Assembly (NCBI RefSeq): GCF_037095735.1
Contig: NZ_JBAWKD010000004.1
Location: forward strand, 1-64,000
Origin: Frigidibacter sp037095735
GTDB lineage: Bacteria > Pseudomonadota > Alphaproteobacteria > Rhodobacterales > Rhodobacteraceae
DNA: 64,000 nt
Direction of reading: 5' to 3'
Part shown: positions 32,924 to 41,659 of the stretch, piece by piece
Position numbering within the stretch: position 1 is the first letter of the stretch
Layout of the letters: each line of letters opens with the position of its first letter
The notes under the pieces: model-generated
Seen by the model: only the letters and a program-made list of their open reading frames with translations
Database searches by the model: none
What the model was told of the DNA's origin: nothing
Position numbers and translations under genes: made by a program

Positions 32924-33882
32924 AGCATCAGCTCCGGTGTCTTGGCACCCGCCAGCAGATCGGCGGCCATCCCGGCGATCACCGGGGCCATCAGGTAGCC
33001 GTGGCGGTGCAGGCCGTTGAGGTAAAGCACGCCGCCCCGCTCGGTCAGGTGCGGGATGTTGTCGGGGTACGAGGGGCGGGCATCGACGCCGATCTCGAGG
33101 ATCTCGGCCTCGCCGAAGGCGGGGTCGAGCGCGTAGGCGCTGCTCAGCAACTCCATCACCGAGCGCACGCTGGCGCGGGCCCGTTCGGCGCTTTCGATCA
33201 TCGTCGCGCCCAGCATGAAGACATTGCCACCGCGCGGGACCAGATAGATCGGGATCCGCGGATGCAGCAGCCGGATCGGGCGGGCGTAGTCGATCCCCGG
33301 GGCCAGCAGCGTGATCGCCTCGCCCTTCACGCCGCGCAGCTCGGGCAGGGCGTCGCGGGCGGCAAGGCCGCGGCAGTCGACGATCCGCGCCCCCTGCGGC
33401 GCGGTGTCGGTGAAGCTCACGCCCAGCCGGTCGCAATTTTCGCGCAGGCGGGCCAGCGCCGCGCGCGGGGTCAGATGCGCCTCGGTCGGGAAGAACAGCG
33501 CCCGGTCGAAGCGGTCGCCCAAGCCGGGCTCCAGCGCCGCGATGCCGGCGGCGTCGCGCCACTCGTGCCCCTCGGTGCGCCGCGCGAACCGGTCGAGCTC
33601 GCGCCGGTCGCGGCCCAGCGCCAGCACCAGCGTGCCGCGGTGCTCGACCGCCACGCCCTGCGCCGCCCACCAGCCGGCGGCCTGCTGGCCAAGGCGCACC
33701 ACCGGCTCCTCGGCGGTCTCGCCCTCGCAGAAGGGTGCAAGCATGCCGCCCGCCCACCAGGAACAGGCATGGGGGCCGGGGGCGGGTTCCGGGTCGAAGA
33801 GGCTGACCTCGATCCCGCGCGCGGCCAGTTCCACCGCCGCGCACAGCCCCATCACCCCGCCGCCGAGGATATGCGCCTTCAT
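32920..33882 (-). CDS. thiO: Glycine oxidase ThiO
   Basis: A 320-aa FAD oxidase that turns glycine into the iminoglycine used by ThiG. The N-terminal FAD motif is HILGGGVMGLCAAVELAARG (about 4-23); WWAGGMLAPFCE and HLTPRAALARL follow, and the C-terminus has RPSYPDNIPHLTERGGVLYLNGLHRHGYLMAP, typical of glycine oxidase with its flavin-contact Arg. Start overlaps ThiD (ATGA). Confidence 0.93.
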   Translation of the reverse strand: MKAHILGGGVMGLCAAVELAARGIEVSLFDPEPAPGPHACSWWAGGMLAPFCEGETAEEPVVRLGQQAAGWWAAQGVAVEHRGTLVLALGRDRRELDRFARRTEGHEWRDAAGIAALEPGLGDRFDRALFFPTEAHLTPRAALARLRENCDRLGVSFTDTAPQGARIVDCRGLAARDALPELRGVKGEAITLLAPGIDYARPIRLLHPRIPIYLVPRGGNVFMLGATMIESAERARASVRSVMELLSSAYALDPAFGEAEILEIGVDARPSYPDNIPHLTERGGVLYLNGLHRHGYLMAPVIAGMAADLLAGAKTPELML

Positions 33883-34760
33883 CTGCTCACCTCTTCCAGG
33901 GTCGGCCAGAGCGCGTGGAAATGATGCACCGGCCCGTGGCCCGCGCCGATCTTCAGCGCATCGGCCCCGGCGATGGCGCGGTGCAGCCAGCCATGCGCCT
34001 GCGCCACGGCCGCGGGCAGCGCCAGCCCGCGCGCCAGCCCCGCCGCGATGGCAGAAGAAAGCGTGCAGCCGGTGCCATGGGTGTTGCCGGTGGGCAGGCG
34101 CGGCGCCTCGAAGGCCAGCGTTCCCCCCGGCGTCACCAGCAGGTCGGTGCAGACCGCGCCCTCGGCATGGCCGCCCTTCATCAGCACCGCCCGCGCGCCA
34201 AGGGCTAGGAGCGCATGGCCCTGCGCCTCGGCCGCATCGCGGGTCGCGGCGGGGGCGGTTCCCAGCAGCCGCGCGGCCTCGGGCAGGTTCGGGGTCAAAA
34301 GCGTGGCGCGGGGCAACAGCCCGGACACCAGCGCCGCCACCGCGGGTTCGGTCAACAGCGCATCGCCGGACTTCGCGACCATCACCGGATCGAGCACCAC
34401 CGGGCCCGCGTAGTCCTTCAGCGCACCCGCCACCGCCGCGATCACCTCGGGCGTCGCCAGCATGCCGATCTTCACCGCATCGACGCGGATGTCCTCCAGC
34501 ACCGAGCGGATCTGCGCGGCGACCATCTCTGGCGCGATCGCCGCCACCCCCTGCACGCCGACGGTATTCTGCGCGGTGACGGCGGTCAGCGCCGAGGCGC
34601 CAAAGACGCCCAGCGCCGAGAAGGTCTTGAGATCGGCCTGAATGCCGGCGCCGCCGCCCGAATCCGAACCGGCGATGGTCAGCGCGACCCGCGCGCCGGA
34701 TCCGGTGCCAGCCTTCGCCTGGCGGTCCTGTGCGCCGCGGTCTTGTGCCCCTTGGTCCAT
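33879..34760 (-). CDS. thiD: Hydroxymethylpyrimidine (phosphomethylpyrimidine) kinase ThiD
   Basis: A 293-aa ribokinase-fold kinase that makes HMP-PP from HMP or HMP-P. After a 25-residue polar tail, the core begins ALTIAGSDSGGGAGIQADLKTF; VAKSGDALL, LTPNLPEAARLLG and the anion hole NTHGTGCTLSSAIAA (about 240-254) follow. GGAGGG is 6 bases before the ATG. It is the first gene of the operon, just after the TPP riboswitch. Confidence 0.93.
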   Translation of the reverse strand: MDQGAQDRGAQDRQAKAGTGSGARVALTIAGSDSGGGAGIQADLKTFSALGVFGASALTAVTAQNTVGVQGVAAIAPEMVAAQIRSVLEDIRVDAVKIGMLATPEVIAAVAGALKDYAGPVVLDPVMVAKSGDALLTEPAVAALVSGLLPRATLLTPNLPEAARLLGTAPAATRDAAEAQGHALLALGARAVLMKGGHAEGAVCTDLLVTPGGTLAFEAPRLPTGNTHGTGCTLSSAIAAGLARGLALPAAVAQAHGWLHRAIAGADALKIGAGHGPVHHFHALWPTLEEVSR

Positions 34761-34844
34761 CTGCCGCCCTCCATGCGGCGGTCGGAACATCGGCATCGGG
34801 GGCGAGTGCGCGCCGGTCCGCCCGCTTGGGGCCAAGGCGCGTAT

Positions 34845-34936
34845 CCGTTCCCTCCGCCGGTGCTGACCGGATCAGGTTCGATGGGTTGGCTTGCGGCCTC
34901 TCAGCCCCGGCCTGTGACGGCGGGGCACCCCAACGG
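34845..34936 (-). promoter_or_regulatory. TPP riboswitch (THI element)
   Basis: On the minus strand the conserved parts occur in order: GTTGGGGTGCC, GGCTGAGAGG, CCATCGAACCTGATC, then CAGCACCGGCGGAGGGAA. These are the pyrimidine- and pyrophosphate-sensing arms of the THI box. It lies 85 bases ahead of thiD, so thiamin pyrophosphate should shut off the whole operon, probably by masking translation since no clear terminator follows. Confidence 0.93.
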
Positions 34937-34978
34937 ATGAAGTTCCCATGACGTAGCGGCGGACGGGGACGTGTGCAA

Positions 34979-35045
34979 GGGGGCTCTGCCCCCGCCGCGC
35001 CTGCGGGCGAGGCTCCCCCGGAGTATTTTTGCCAAGCCGAATGGA
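34979..35045 (+). repeat. Dispersed intergenic GC-rich repeat, copy C
   Basis: It reads GGGGGCTCTGCCCCCGCCGC near its start and CCCCCGGAGTATTTTTGCC near its end, the fullest of the three copies seen. It lies between the thi riboswitch and the divergent oxidoreductase gene, in the same orientation as copy A. Confidence 0.7.
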
Positions 35046-35124
35046 ACAGTGCGACGGAATTCATTTGCCTGCGAAGGACGGCGCGGGTCTGATCGGGGCA
35101 TCCCGATCCGATCCCGAGGCCGCC

Positions 35125-37122
35125 ATGACCGCCAGCCCGCGCTATCCGCTTGCCGCCCGTCCGCTGTCGCTGAGGGGGCGCAGGCTGCGCGCCCGCGTCT
35201 ACTTGCCCGCGCACCAGCCGGGGCTCGCCGAGGGCGGCGCGCCGGGCGAGCGCTACATCGCCTATCACCGCGCCCGCGCCGCGGCGGGGCTGGGGATGCA
35301 GATCACCGGGGCGACGCCGGTCGTCGCCTCCGAGGTCTGGGCCGACGGCAAGACGTTGGTCAATGTCGACGACGGCATCATCCCGGGCTACCGGCGGCTG
35401 GCGGCGGCGGTGCAGGGCGAGGGCGGGCTGATGCTGGCCCAGCTTGCCCATGTCGGCGCGATGGAGACCGCGGGCGATCACATCGTCTCGGCCTCGTGGG
35501 ACCGCTCCGAGCTGACACAGCGGATGAGCCGCGCGGCCAGCGCCGAGGAGCTTGGCTGGATCACCGGCCGCTTCGCCGCCTCGGCCCGGCGCTGCCGCGA
35601 GGGCGATCTCGACGGGGTCGAGGTCTCGCTGGCACACGGCATGCTGCTGGCGAGCTTCCTCAGCCCGGCGATGAACCGGCGCGAGGACGGCTATGGCGGC
35701 GCGCTTGCGGCGCGCTGCCGCTATCCGCTCGAGGTGCTTGCGGCGGTGCGAGGGGCGCTGGGCGAGGACCGGATCCTCGGCATCCGGATGCCCGGCGACG
35801 AGTTCCTGACCGGCGGCATCGACCCCGAGGAAGCCGGACGGATCGCGGTCGAGATCGCAGGGTCGGGGCTTGTCGACTACATCAGCGTCACCGGCGGCAA
35901 CAACCTGCGCAAGCTGGCCCGCATCGACCACTGGCCGCCGACCCCCGCGCCCTTCGCGATCTTCCGCACCGCCGCCGCGGCCGTGCGCCGCGCGCTGACC
36001 GCCGCGGGCCATGCCGACCTGCCGGTGGCGACGGTGGGGCGCGTCACCTCGATCGCGCTGGCCGAAGAGATCCTTGCTGCGGGGGATGCCGATCTCGTGG
36101 GCATGGTGCGCGCCAATGTCGCCGATCCGCGGATCCTGCCCTTGTCGCAAGAGGGGCGCGAGGCCGAGGTGCGCCCCTGCATCGGCGCCAATGTCTGCAT
36201 CAACTCGCTGATGGCGCATGAGACGCTGACCTGCATGGCCAGCCCGGCGCTGGGCCGGGCGCCCGCTCAGGCCGCCGCCGCGCGCCTGCCCGAGGGCAGC
36301 ACCGTCGCGGTGATCGGCGCCGGTCCCGCCGGGCTAGAGGCCGCGCGGCGGGTGGCGCTGGCCGGCGGGCGCGCGGTGATCTTCGAACGGACAGAGGCGA
36401 TCGGCGGGCAGATGGCGCGCTGGGCCGACACGCCCTCGCGCCGCGAGTTCCTGAAGCTGATCGGCTGGTGGCGGGCCGAGATCGACCGGCTGGGGATTGA
36501 GCTGCGCCTTGGCCAGCCCGCGGACCCGGTCGCGGTGGCGGCGCTGCGCCCGGCGCAGGTGCTGCTGGCCACCGGCTCGCGCCCGGTCTTCGTGCCGGTG
36601 CCGGGCGATGGCCCTTCGCAATGTGGCCCCTGGGACGCGGCCGTCGATCCGCCGCGGGCAGAGGGCCATGCCGTCGTGCTCGACCGTTTCGGCCGCCTTG
36701 CCGGGATGCTGACGGCCGAGCGTCTGGCCGCCGCGGGCTGGGGGCGCGTGAGCTATGTCACCTCGAGCCTGCACCCCGGCGAAGGCGAGGGGATCACAAC
36801 CGCTTACGCGCTTCTGCGCAGCCTCGCCCGGGCCGGGATCGCGGTTACCGACCGGGCCGAGCCGGTGGCGCTCGAGCCGCGCCGGCTGATCCTGCGCGGC
36901 GTCTTCGACGAGCCGCGCGCGGCGATCGAGGCGGTGGACCTGATCGTGCATCTCGACCGCACCCTGTCCGAGACCTCGGCCGAGGCGGCGCTGACCGCCG
37001 CCGGCCTGCCGGTGACGCGGATCGGCGACGCGAAGCTGCCGCGCGGGGTGACGGAAGCCGTCGCCGATGCCGCGGCGACCGTCTGGGATCTGGCGGCGCC
37101 GGGCCGGGCCGCCGCAGAATAG
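35125..37122 (+). CDS. Old-yellow-enzyme/2,4-dienoyl-CoA reductase-type oxidoreductase
   Basis: A 665-aa two-part flavoenzyme. Residues 1-350 form an FMN TIM-barrel (LAQLAHVGAM, GVEVSLAHGMLL, GNNLRKL). Residues 395-640 carry an FAD/NAD fold with VAVIGAGPAGLEAARRVA. Between them the iron-sulfur region reads CIGANVC-x11-C, with Ala where trimethylamine dehydrogenase has a second Cys, a feature also known from demethylase relatives such as StcD/DgcA. An amine or N-methyl dehydrogenase is possible. The ATG has only a weak GAGG ahead of it. The 3' end is duplicated in the gap that follows. Confidence 0.85.
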   Translation: MTASPRYPLAARPLSLRGRRLRARVYLPAHQPGLAEGGAPGERYIAYHRARAAAGLGMQITGATPVVASEVWADGKTLVNVDDGIIPGYRRLAAAVQGEGGLMLAQLAHVGAMETAGDHIVSASWDRSELTQRMSRAASAEELGWITGRFAASARRCREGDLDGVEVSLAHGMLLASFLSPAMNRREDGYGGALAARCRYPLEVLAAVRGALGEDRILGIRMPGDEFLTGGIDPEEAGRIAVEIAGSGLVDYISVTGGNNLRKLARIDHWPPTPAPFAIFRTAAAAVRRALTAAGHADLPVATVGRVTSIALAEEILAAGDADLVGMVRANVADPRILPLSQEGREAEVRPCIGANVCINSLMAHETLTCMASPALGRAPAQAAAARLPEGSTVAVIGAGPAGLEAARRVALAGGRAVIFERTEAIGGQMARWADTPSRREFLKLIGWWRAEIDRLGIELRLGQPADPVAVAALRPAQVLLATGSRPVFVPVPGDGPSQCGPWDAAVDPPRAEGHAVVLDRFGRLAGMLTAERLAAAGWGRVSYVTSSLHPGEGEGITTAYALLRSLARAGIAVTDRAEPVALEPRRLILRGVFDEPRAAIEAVDLIVHLDRTLSETSAEAALTAAGLPVTRIGDAKLPRGVTEAVADAAATVWDLAAPGRAAAE

Positions 37123-37470
37123 GGACGCCGGGCAAGGCAGGCGCGGTCACGCCGCGCGCGGTGCCCCGCTGCCCGGCCGCTGCGGAGCGCTTCCCCAAGG
37201 ACGCACGGTCCCGCGTCGTGTCGAAGATGCCGGGTCGAACGCGATCTCGCGCTTGGCGAGGCCGGTGCAGGTGCGACCGTCCGGGACATGGCGCCGGGCC
37301 GGGTCGCCGCGAAATAGGGACGCCGGGCCGGGCAGGCGCGGCCATGGCGCGCGCGGTGCCCCGCCGCACGGTCGCTGCGGGCCGGTCCCCCGGCGCGCAC
37401 GGCCCCGTGTCGCGCTGAAGGTGCCGTGGCGAACGCGACGTCACGTTTGGCCCTGCCGCCCGGGCCGGTA
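37075..37470 (+). repeat. Degenerate tandem duplication, period about 198 bases
   Basis: Two diverged units, about 37,075-37,270 and 37,273-37,470, align along most of their length. Each begins GCGACCGTCxGGGA and passes through a GCCGGGCCGGG and an AATAGGGACGCCGGGC stretch. Unit 1 includes the last codons of the oxidoreductase gene (ATVWDLAAPGRAAAE then stop); unit 2 keeps a decayed version of the same end (ATVRDMAPGRVAAK then stop). This explains the gene-free gap before the dehydrogenase gene. Confidence 0.7.
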
Positions 37471-37519
37471 AGCTTCCCGCGGAACGGGCGCCGGAGGAGG
37501 CCGCCCGCGGAGGATCCAG

Positions 37520-38650
37520 GTGAAGACCCGCATCGCGATGCTGGCCGAGACGGCGCTGCCGCGGCCCTACGACCGCTCCCGACCGCTGAAGATCGTCGAG
37601 GCCGAGCTTTCACCCCCCGGGCCGGGCGAACTGTCGGTGCGCATCGCCGCCGCGGGCCTGTGCCATTCCGACCTTTCGGTGATCGACGGCAACCGCCCGC
37701 GCGCGCTGCCGCTGGCGCTGGGCCACGAGGCCGCGGGCGTGGTCGAGGCCGTGGGCCCCCATGTCACCCGCTTCGCGCCGGGCGACCATGTCGTGCTGAT
37801 CTTCGCGCCCTCCTGCGGCCATTGCCTGCCCTGCGCCGAGGGGCGTCCGGCGCTTTGCGAGCCGGCGGCGGTGGCGGCGGGGCAGGGCAGCCTGATCACC
37901 GGCACCCATCACATCAGCCACGAGGGGCACCGCGTCGACCACCACATCGGCGTTTCGGCCTTCTCGGACCGGGTGGTGGTGGCCGAGGGCTCCTGCGTGA
38001 AGATCGACCCCGCGATCCCGCTCGACCGCGCGGCGGTGCTGGGCTGCGCGGTGCTGACCGGCGTGGGGGCGGTGCTGAACACCGGCAACCTGCGCGCGGG
38101 CCAGAGCGTCGCGATCATCGGGCTTGGCGGCGTCGGGCTGGCGGCGCTGCTGGGCGCGGTCGCCGGCGGCGCGCGCCGGGTCATCGCCGTCGACCTCTCG
38201 CCCGAGAAGCGCGCTTTGGCGCTCGACCTCGGCGCGACCGAGGCCATCGATCCCACCGCCCCCGGCGCGGCCGAGGATCTGCGCCGCGCGACCGGCGGCG
38301 GCGTCGATCTGGCGGTCGAGCTTGCGGGCGCGGTGCCGGCGCTGACCTTCGCCTATGACATCACCCGCCGCGGCGGCACCACCGTCACCGCGGGCCTGCC
38401 GCATCCGCAGGCCGAGCTGAAGATCCCCGCCGTCTCGCTGACCGTGGGCGAGAAGGCGCTGAAGGGCTCGTACATGGGGTCCTGCGTGCCGATGCGCGAC
38501 ATCCCCCGCTTCGCCGAGATGATGATGCGCGGCCAGCTGCCGGTCGAAAAGCTGGTCACCCACCGCCTGACGCTCGACGAGATCAACGAGGGGTTCGAGC
38601 GTCTCGCCGCCGGTCAGGCCGTGCGCCAGCTGGTGATCTTCGACGCCTGA
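37520..38650 (+). CDS. Zinc-dependent alcohol dehydrogenase
   Basis: A 376-aa medium-chain dehydrogenase. Catalytic zinc ligands are in GLCHSDLS (Cys48 region) and GHEAAG; structural zinc is held by the four Cys of CGHCLPC...C (about 100-114). The NAD-binding fold is IIGLGGVGLAALLGA near 196, with Asp at the strand end preferring NAD. The start is GTG with GGAGG just upstream. Similar to class III/benzyl alcohol-type enzymes; substrate unknown. Confidence 0.9.
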   Translation: MKTRIAMLAETALPRPYDRSRPLKIVEAELSPPGPGELSVRIAAAGLCHSDLSVIDGNRPRALPLALGHEAAGVVEAVGPHVTRFAPGDHVVLIFAPSCGHCLPCAEGRPALCEPAAVAAGQGSLITGTHHISHEGHRVDHHIGVSAFSDRVVVAEGSCVKIDPAIPLDRAAVLGCAVLTGVGAVLNTGNLRAGQSVAIIGLGGVGLAALLGAVAGGARRVIAVDLSPEKRALALDLGATEAIDPTAPGAAEDLRRATGGGVDLAVELAGAVPALTFAYDITRRGGTTVTAGLPHPQAELKIPAVSLTVGEKALKGSYMGSCVPMRDIPRFAEMMMRGQLPVEKLVTHRLTLDEINEGFERLAAGQAVRQLVIFDA

Positions 38651-39374
38651 GGCACGGGGCTTTCCGGGCCCGGGTCTGCAGGCCGCCGGGCCTGTCCAGG
38701 GCGCGAAAACCCAAGGAACCTGCTTGCAGGCACGGGGTGATCGCACCCCGTGCCGATCCGACGGAATGTGCCGGCGACGGCGCAGGCGGATGGCGTGCGG
38801 TCTCGCGACAGGCGCGGTGCCATCGCGCTGCCCGGGGGGCGGCGCCCCAGCCGGGACTGCGCGACCAGGCAGCGGGGGACACTGCGAGCGGGACAACGCG
38901 CAGGGCCGATGCGCTCGAGGCCCGGCGGGGCCGGCCGCAGTCGCGATCCGGGTCGCCTGCGCGAAGCCCGCAGCTGCCGACCATCCCCGGCCATCCCGCG
39001 ACCGTCCGGCCCGTCGCGCCGCAGGACAGGCGGAAGACGCGGCCCCGGGCGCTGTCGTCCGGCCTGCTGCCAGACAGCGCGTCGCACCGCGCGGCAGCAG
39101 AGGGCGACATGCAACACTGACGCTGACCGTGACCGGCGCGCCCTCCGCGGCCACGACCCGACCCGGTGTCATGCCCGGCGTCGCCGTTGGTCCGATCGGC
39201 GGCCGGTGCCCTTTCAGCGACGCAGCCGGATCACCTCGCGCGGTCCGGCGCCGCGCGGCGTCGGCCTGCGCCTGCCCGCAGCGGTAAGAGCCGGTCATCA
39301 AACTGTCGCCTGACCCACACCCCGCTGTCGTGAAACCTGCCTACCCGCGTCTCATCCGCAACCGGAGAGACCCG
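38651..39374. other. Long gene-free stretch with a perfect hairpin
   Basis: Over 700 bases have several overlapping open frames in both directions, all with composition-driven Arg/Ala/Gly-rich translations and no domain pattern; I do not accept any as a gene. A perfect 10-base inverted repeat, GCACGGGGTG-ATCG-CACCCCGTGC (38,730-38,753), lies 80 bases past the dehydrogenase stop and may end its transcript, though no T run follows. The promoter of the ugp operon should lie in the right part. Confidence 0.5.
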
Positions 39375-40694
39375 ATGACCCTTCGCGCCATGGCCCTGTC
39401 GGCCACCGCCCTCGCCGCCGGCCTGTCGCTGGCCGGTCCCGCCTCGGCCAAGACCGAGATCCAGTTCTGGCACGCCTTCACCGGCCGCCTGGCCGAGCTG
39501 CTCGACGCCCAGGTCGCCGCCTTCAACGCGGGCTCGGCCGACTACACCGTCGTCGCCACCCCCAAGGGCAACTATTCCGAGGCGCTGAATGCCGGCATCG
39601 CCGCCTTCCGCGCCGGCGAACAGCCCGACATCCTGCAGGTCTTCGAGGTCGGCACCGCCACGATGATGGCCGCCAAGGGCGCGGTGAAGCCGGTCTACGA
39701 GGTGATGGAAGAGGCAGGCCTGCCGTTCGAGCCCGGCAACTACCTTTCGGCCGTCACCGGCTACTACTCGGACACCGAGGGCAACATGCTGTCGCTGCCC
39801 TACAACAGCTCGACCCCGGTGATGTATGTCAACCTCGACCTGCTGAAGAAGGCCGGGATCGAGCCGACCGTCGACCTCAGCACCTGGGACAAGGTCTCGA
39901 CCGTGGTCGACCAGCTGAAGGCCGGCGGCGTCGACTGCGCCTTCACCACCTCGTGGCAGAGCTGGATCCAGCTCGAAAGCTTCTCGGCCTATCACAACGT
40001 GCCCTTCTCGACCGAAGAGAACGGCTTCGCGGGCCTGGGGACCGAGCTGACCTTCAACCAGCCGCTGCAGGTCAAGCACATCGAGATGCTGGGCCAGTGG
40101 GCGAAGGACGGCAAGTTCGTCTATGGCGGCCGCCGCTCGGAAGCCGGCGCCTCGTTCCGCTCGGGCCAGTGCGCGCTTTATACCGAAAGCTCGGCCGGCT
40201 ACGCGGGCGTGAAGAAAGAGGCCCAGTTCGGCTTCGAGATCCGCCCGCTGCCCTATGACGCGACCGCCGAGGGCGCGCCCTACAACACCATCATCGGCGG
40301 TGCCTCGCTCTGGGTGATGCAGGGCAAGGACGCCGACCATTACAAGGGCGTCGGCCAGTTCCTGAACTTCCTCTCCTCGCCCGAGATCCAGGCGCAGTGG
40401 CACCAGGACACCGGCTACCTGCCGATCACCACCGCGGCCTACGAACTGTCGAAGGAACAGGGCTTCTACGACAGGAACCCCGGCACCGACGTGGCGATCA
40501 AGCAGATGACCGGCAAGGCGCCGACCCCGAACTCGAAGGGCGTGCGCCTGGGCAGCTTCGATCAGGTCCGCGCGGTGATCGACGAGGAATTGGAAGCCGT
40601 CTGGTCGGGCGACAAGACCGCGCAGGCCGCCCTCGACAGCGCCGTCGAGCGTGGCAACCAGCTGCTGCGCCGCTTCGAGCAGGCCAACCGCTGA
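39375..40694 (+). CDS. ugpB: sn-glycerol-3-phosphate-type ABC transporter binding protein UgpB
   Basis: A 439-aa periplasmic solute-binding protein (family 1). The signal peptide (about 1-25) ends ASA. IQFWHAFTGRLAELLDAQVAAFN starts the mature domain, with NSSTPVMYVNLDLLKKAGI and GASFRSGQCALYTESSAG as family blocks. UgpB binds glycerol-3-phosphate or glycerophosphodiesters. AGAGACCC precedes the ATG. First gene of an ugpBAEC operon. Confidence 0.93.
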   Translation: MTLRAMALSATALAAGLSLAGPASAKTEIQFWHAFTGRLAELLDAQVAAFNAGSADYTVVATPKGNYSEALNAGIAAFRAGEQPDILQVFEVGTATMMAAKGAVKPVYEVMEEAGLPFEPGNYLSAVTGYYSDTEGNMLSLPYNSSTPVMYVNLDLLKKAGIEPTVDLSTWDKVSTVVDQLKAGGVDCAFTTSWQSWIQLESFSAYHNVPFSTEENGFAGLGTELTFNQPLQVKHIEMLGQWAKDGKFVYGGRRSEAGASFRSGQCALYTESSAGYAGVKKEAQFGFEIRPLPYDATAEGAPYNTIIGGASLWVMQGKDADHYKGVGQFLNFLSSPEIQAQWHQDTGYLPITTAAYELSKEQGFYDRNPGTDVAIKQMTGKAPTPNSKGVRLGSFDQVRAVIDEELEAVWSGDKTAQAALDSAVERGNQLLRRFEQANR

Positions 40695-40715
40695 GCCCCT
40701 GAGGCCACGACCGAC

Positions 40716-40740
40716 GGGCCCCGCCGCAGCGGCGGGGCCC
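40716..40740 (+). other. Strong intercistronic hairpin between ugpB and ugpA
   Basis: GGGCCCCGCCG-CAG-CGGCGGGGCCC is a perfect 11-base stem with a three-base loop, 22 bases after the ugpB stop. No T run follows, so it is more likely to stabilise the ugpB message or cut down read-through to the permease genes than to end the operon. Such hairpins after binding-protein genes are common. Confidence 0.7.
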
Positions 40741-40777
40741 GATCCCATTCCGGAACAGGACGCACGGAACAGGACGC

Positions 40778-41659
40778 ATGGAAAAACGGGTGATCTTCCG
40801 GGGCCGCTGGCTGCCCCTGGCGCTGCTCGCGCCGCAGATCGCGGTGACGGCGGTGTTCTTCTTCTGGCCGGCCGCGCAGGCGGTCTGGCAGTCGATGTTC
40901 GTCCCCGATCCCTTCGGGCTTTCCGCCCGCTTCGTGGGCTGGGGCAATTTCGAATATCTGCTCACCGACCGCTACTACCGCGCGGCGTTCCTGACGACCG
41001 CCGTCTTCTCGATCGCCGTCACCGCGCTGTCGATGGGGGCGGCGCTCTTCCTCGCGGTGCTGGCCGACCGGCTGCTGAAGGGCGCGGGCACCTACCGCTC
41101 GCTGCTGATCTGGCCCTATGCCGTCGCCCCGGCGATCGCCGGCGTGCTGTGGATGTTCATGTTCAACACCCGCGTCGGCGTCGTGTCCTGGTACCTCGGG
41201 CAGATCGGCATCCATTGGAACCACGTCCTTGACGGCGGGCAGGCGATGACGCTGGTCGTGCTCGCCTCGGCCTGGAGCCGGATCAGCTACAATTTCCTGT
41301 TCTTCCTCGCCGGCCTGCAATCGATCCCCGCCTCGGTGATCGAGGCGGCGGCGATCGACGGCGCGGGCTTCTGGACGCGGTTCCGCACCATCGTGCTGCC
41401 GCTGCTGTCGCCCGTCACCTTCTTCCTGATGGTCGTGAACCTGATCTACGCCTTCTTCGAAACCTTCGGCGTGATCCACACCATCACCGCCGGCGGGCCG
41501 CAGCAATCGACCACGATCCTCGTCTACAAGGTCTTCGCCGACGGCTTCGTGGGGCAGGACCTAGGCGCCTCGGCAGCACAATCGGTGATCCTGCTGGTGC
41601 TGGTAGGGCTGCTGACCGTGGTCCAGTTCCGTTTCATCGAACGCAAGGTGCATTATTGA
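40778..41659 (+). CDS. ugpA: Glycerol-3-phosphate-type ABC permease UgpA
   Basis: A 293-aa MalF-type permease with six membrane helices. The EAA loop EAAAIDGAGFWTRFRTIVLPLLSP (about 189-212) contacts the ATPase. FFEAFGVIHTITAGGPQQST-like sequence (FFETFGVIHTITAGGPQQST) near residue 230 is typical of UgpA. Its stop overlaps the next ATG (TGATG). Partner of UgpE in the membrane. Confidence 0.93.
   Translation: MEKRVIFRGRWLPLALLAPQIAVTAVFFFWPAAQAVWQSMFVPDPFGLSARFVGWGNFEYLLTDRYYRAAFLTTAVFSIAVTALSMGAALFLAVLADRLLKGAGTYRSLLIWPYAVAPAIAGVLWMFMFNTRVGVVSWYLGQIGIHWNHVLDGGQAMTLVVLASAWSRISYNFLFFLAGLQSIPASVIEAAAIDGAGFWTRFRTIVLPLLSPVTFFLMVVNLIYAFFETFGVIHTITAGGPQQSTTILVYKVFADGFVGQDLGASAAQSVILLVLVGLLTVVQFRFIERKVHY

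Noticed and set aside
38724..39313. Three overlapping plus-strand frames in the gap before ugpB
   Set aside because: All three frames open at once and all are Arg/Ala/Gly-rich; this is base composition, not coding.
39231..40748. Long minus-strand open frame opposite ugpB
   Set aside because: Composition-driven shadow of the real binding protein gene; no domain pattern and no ribosome site.
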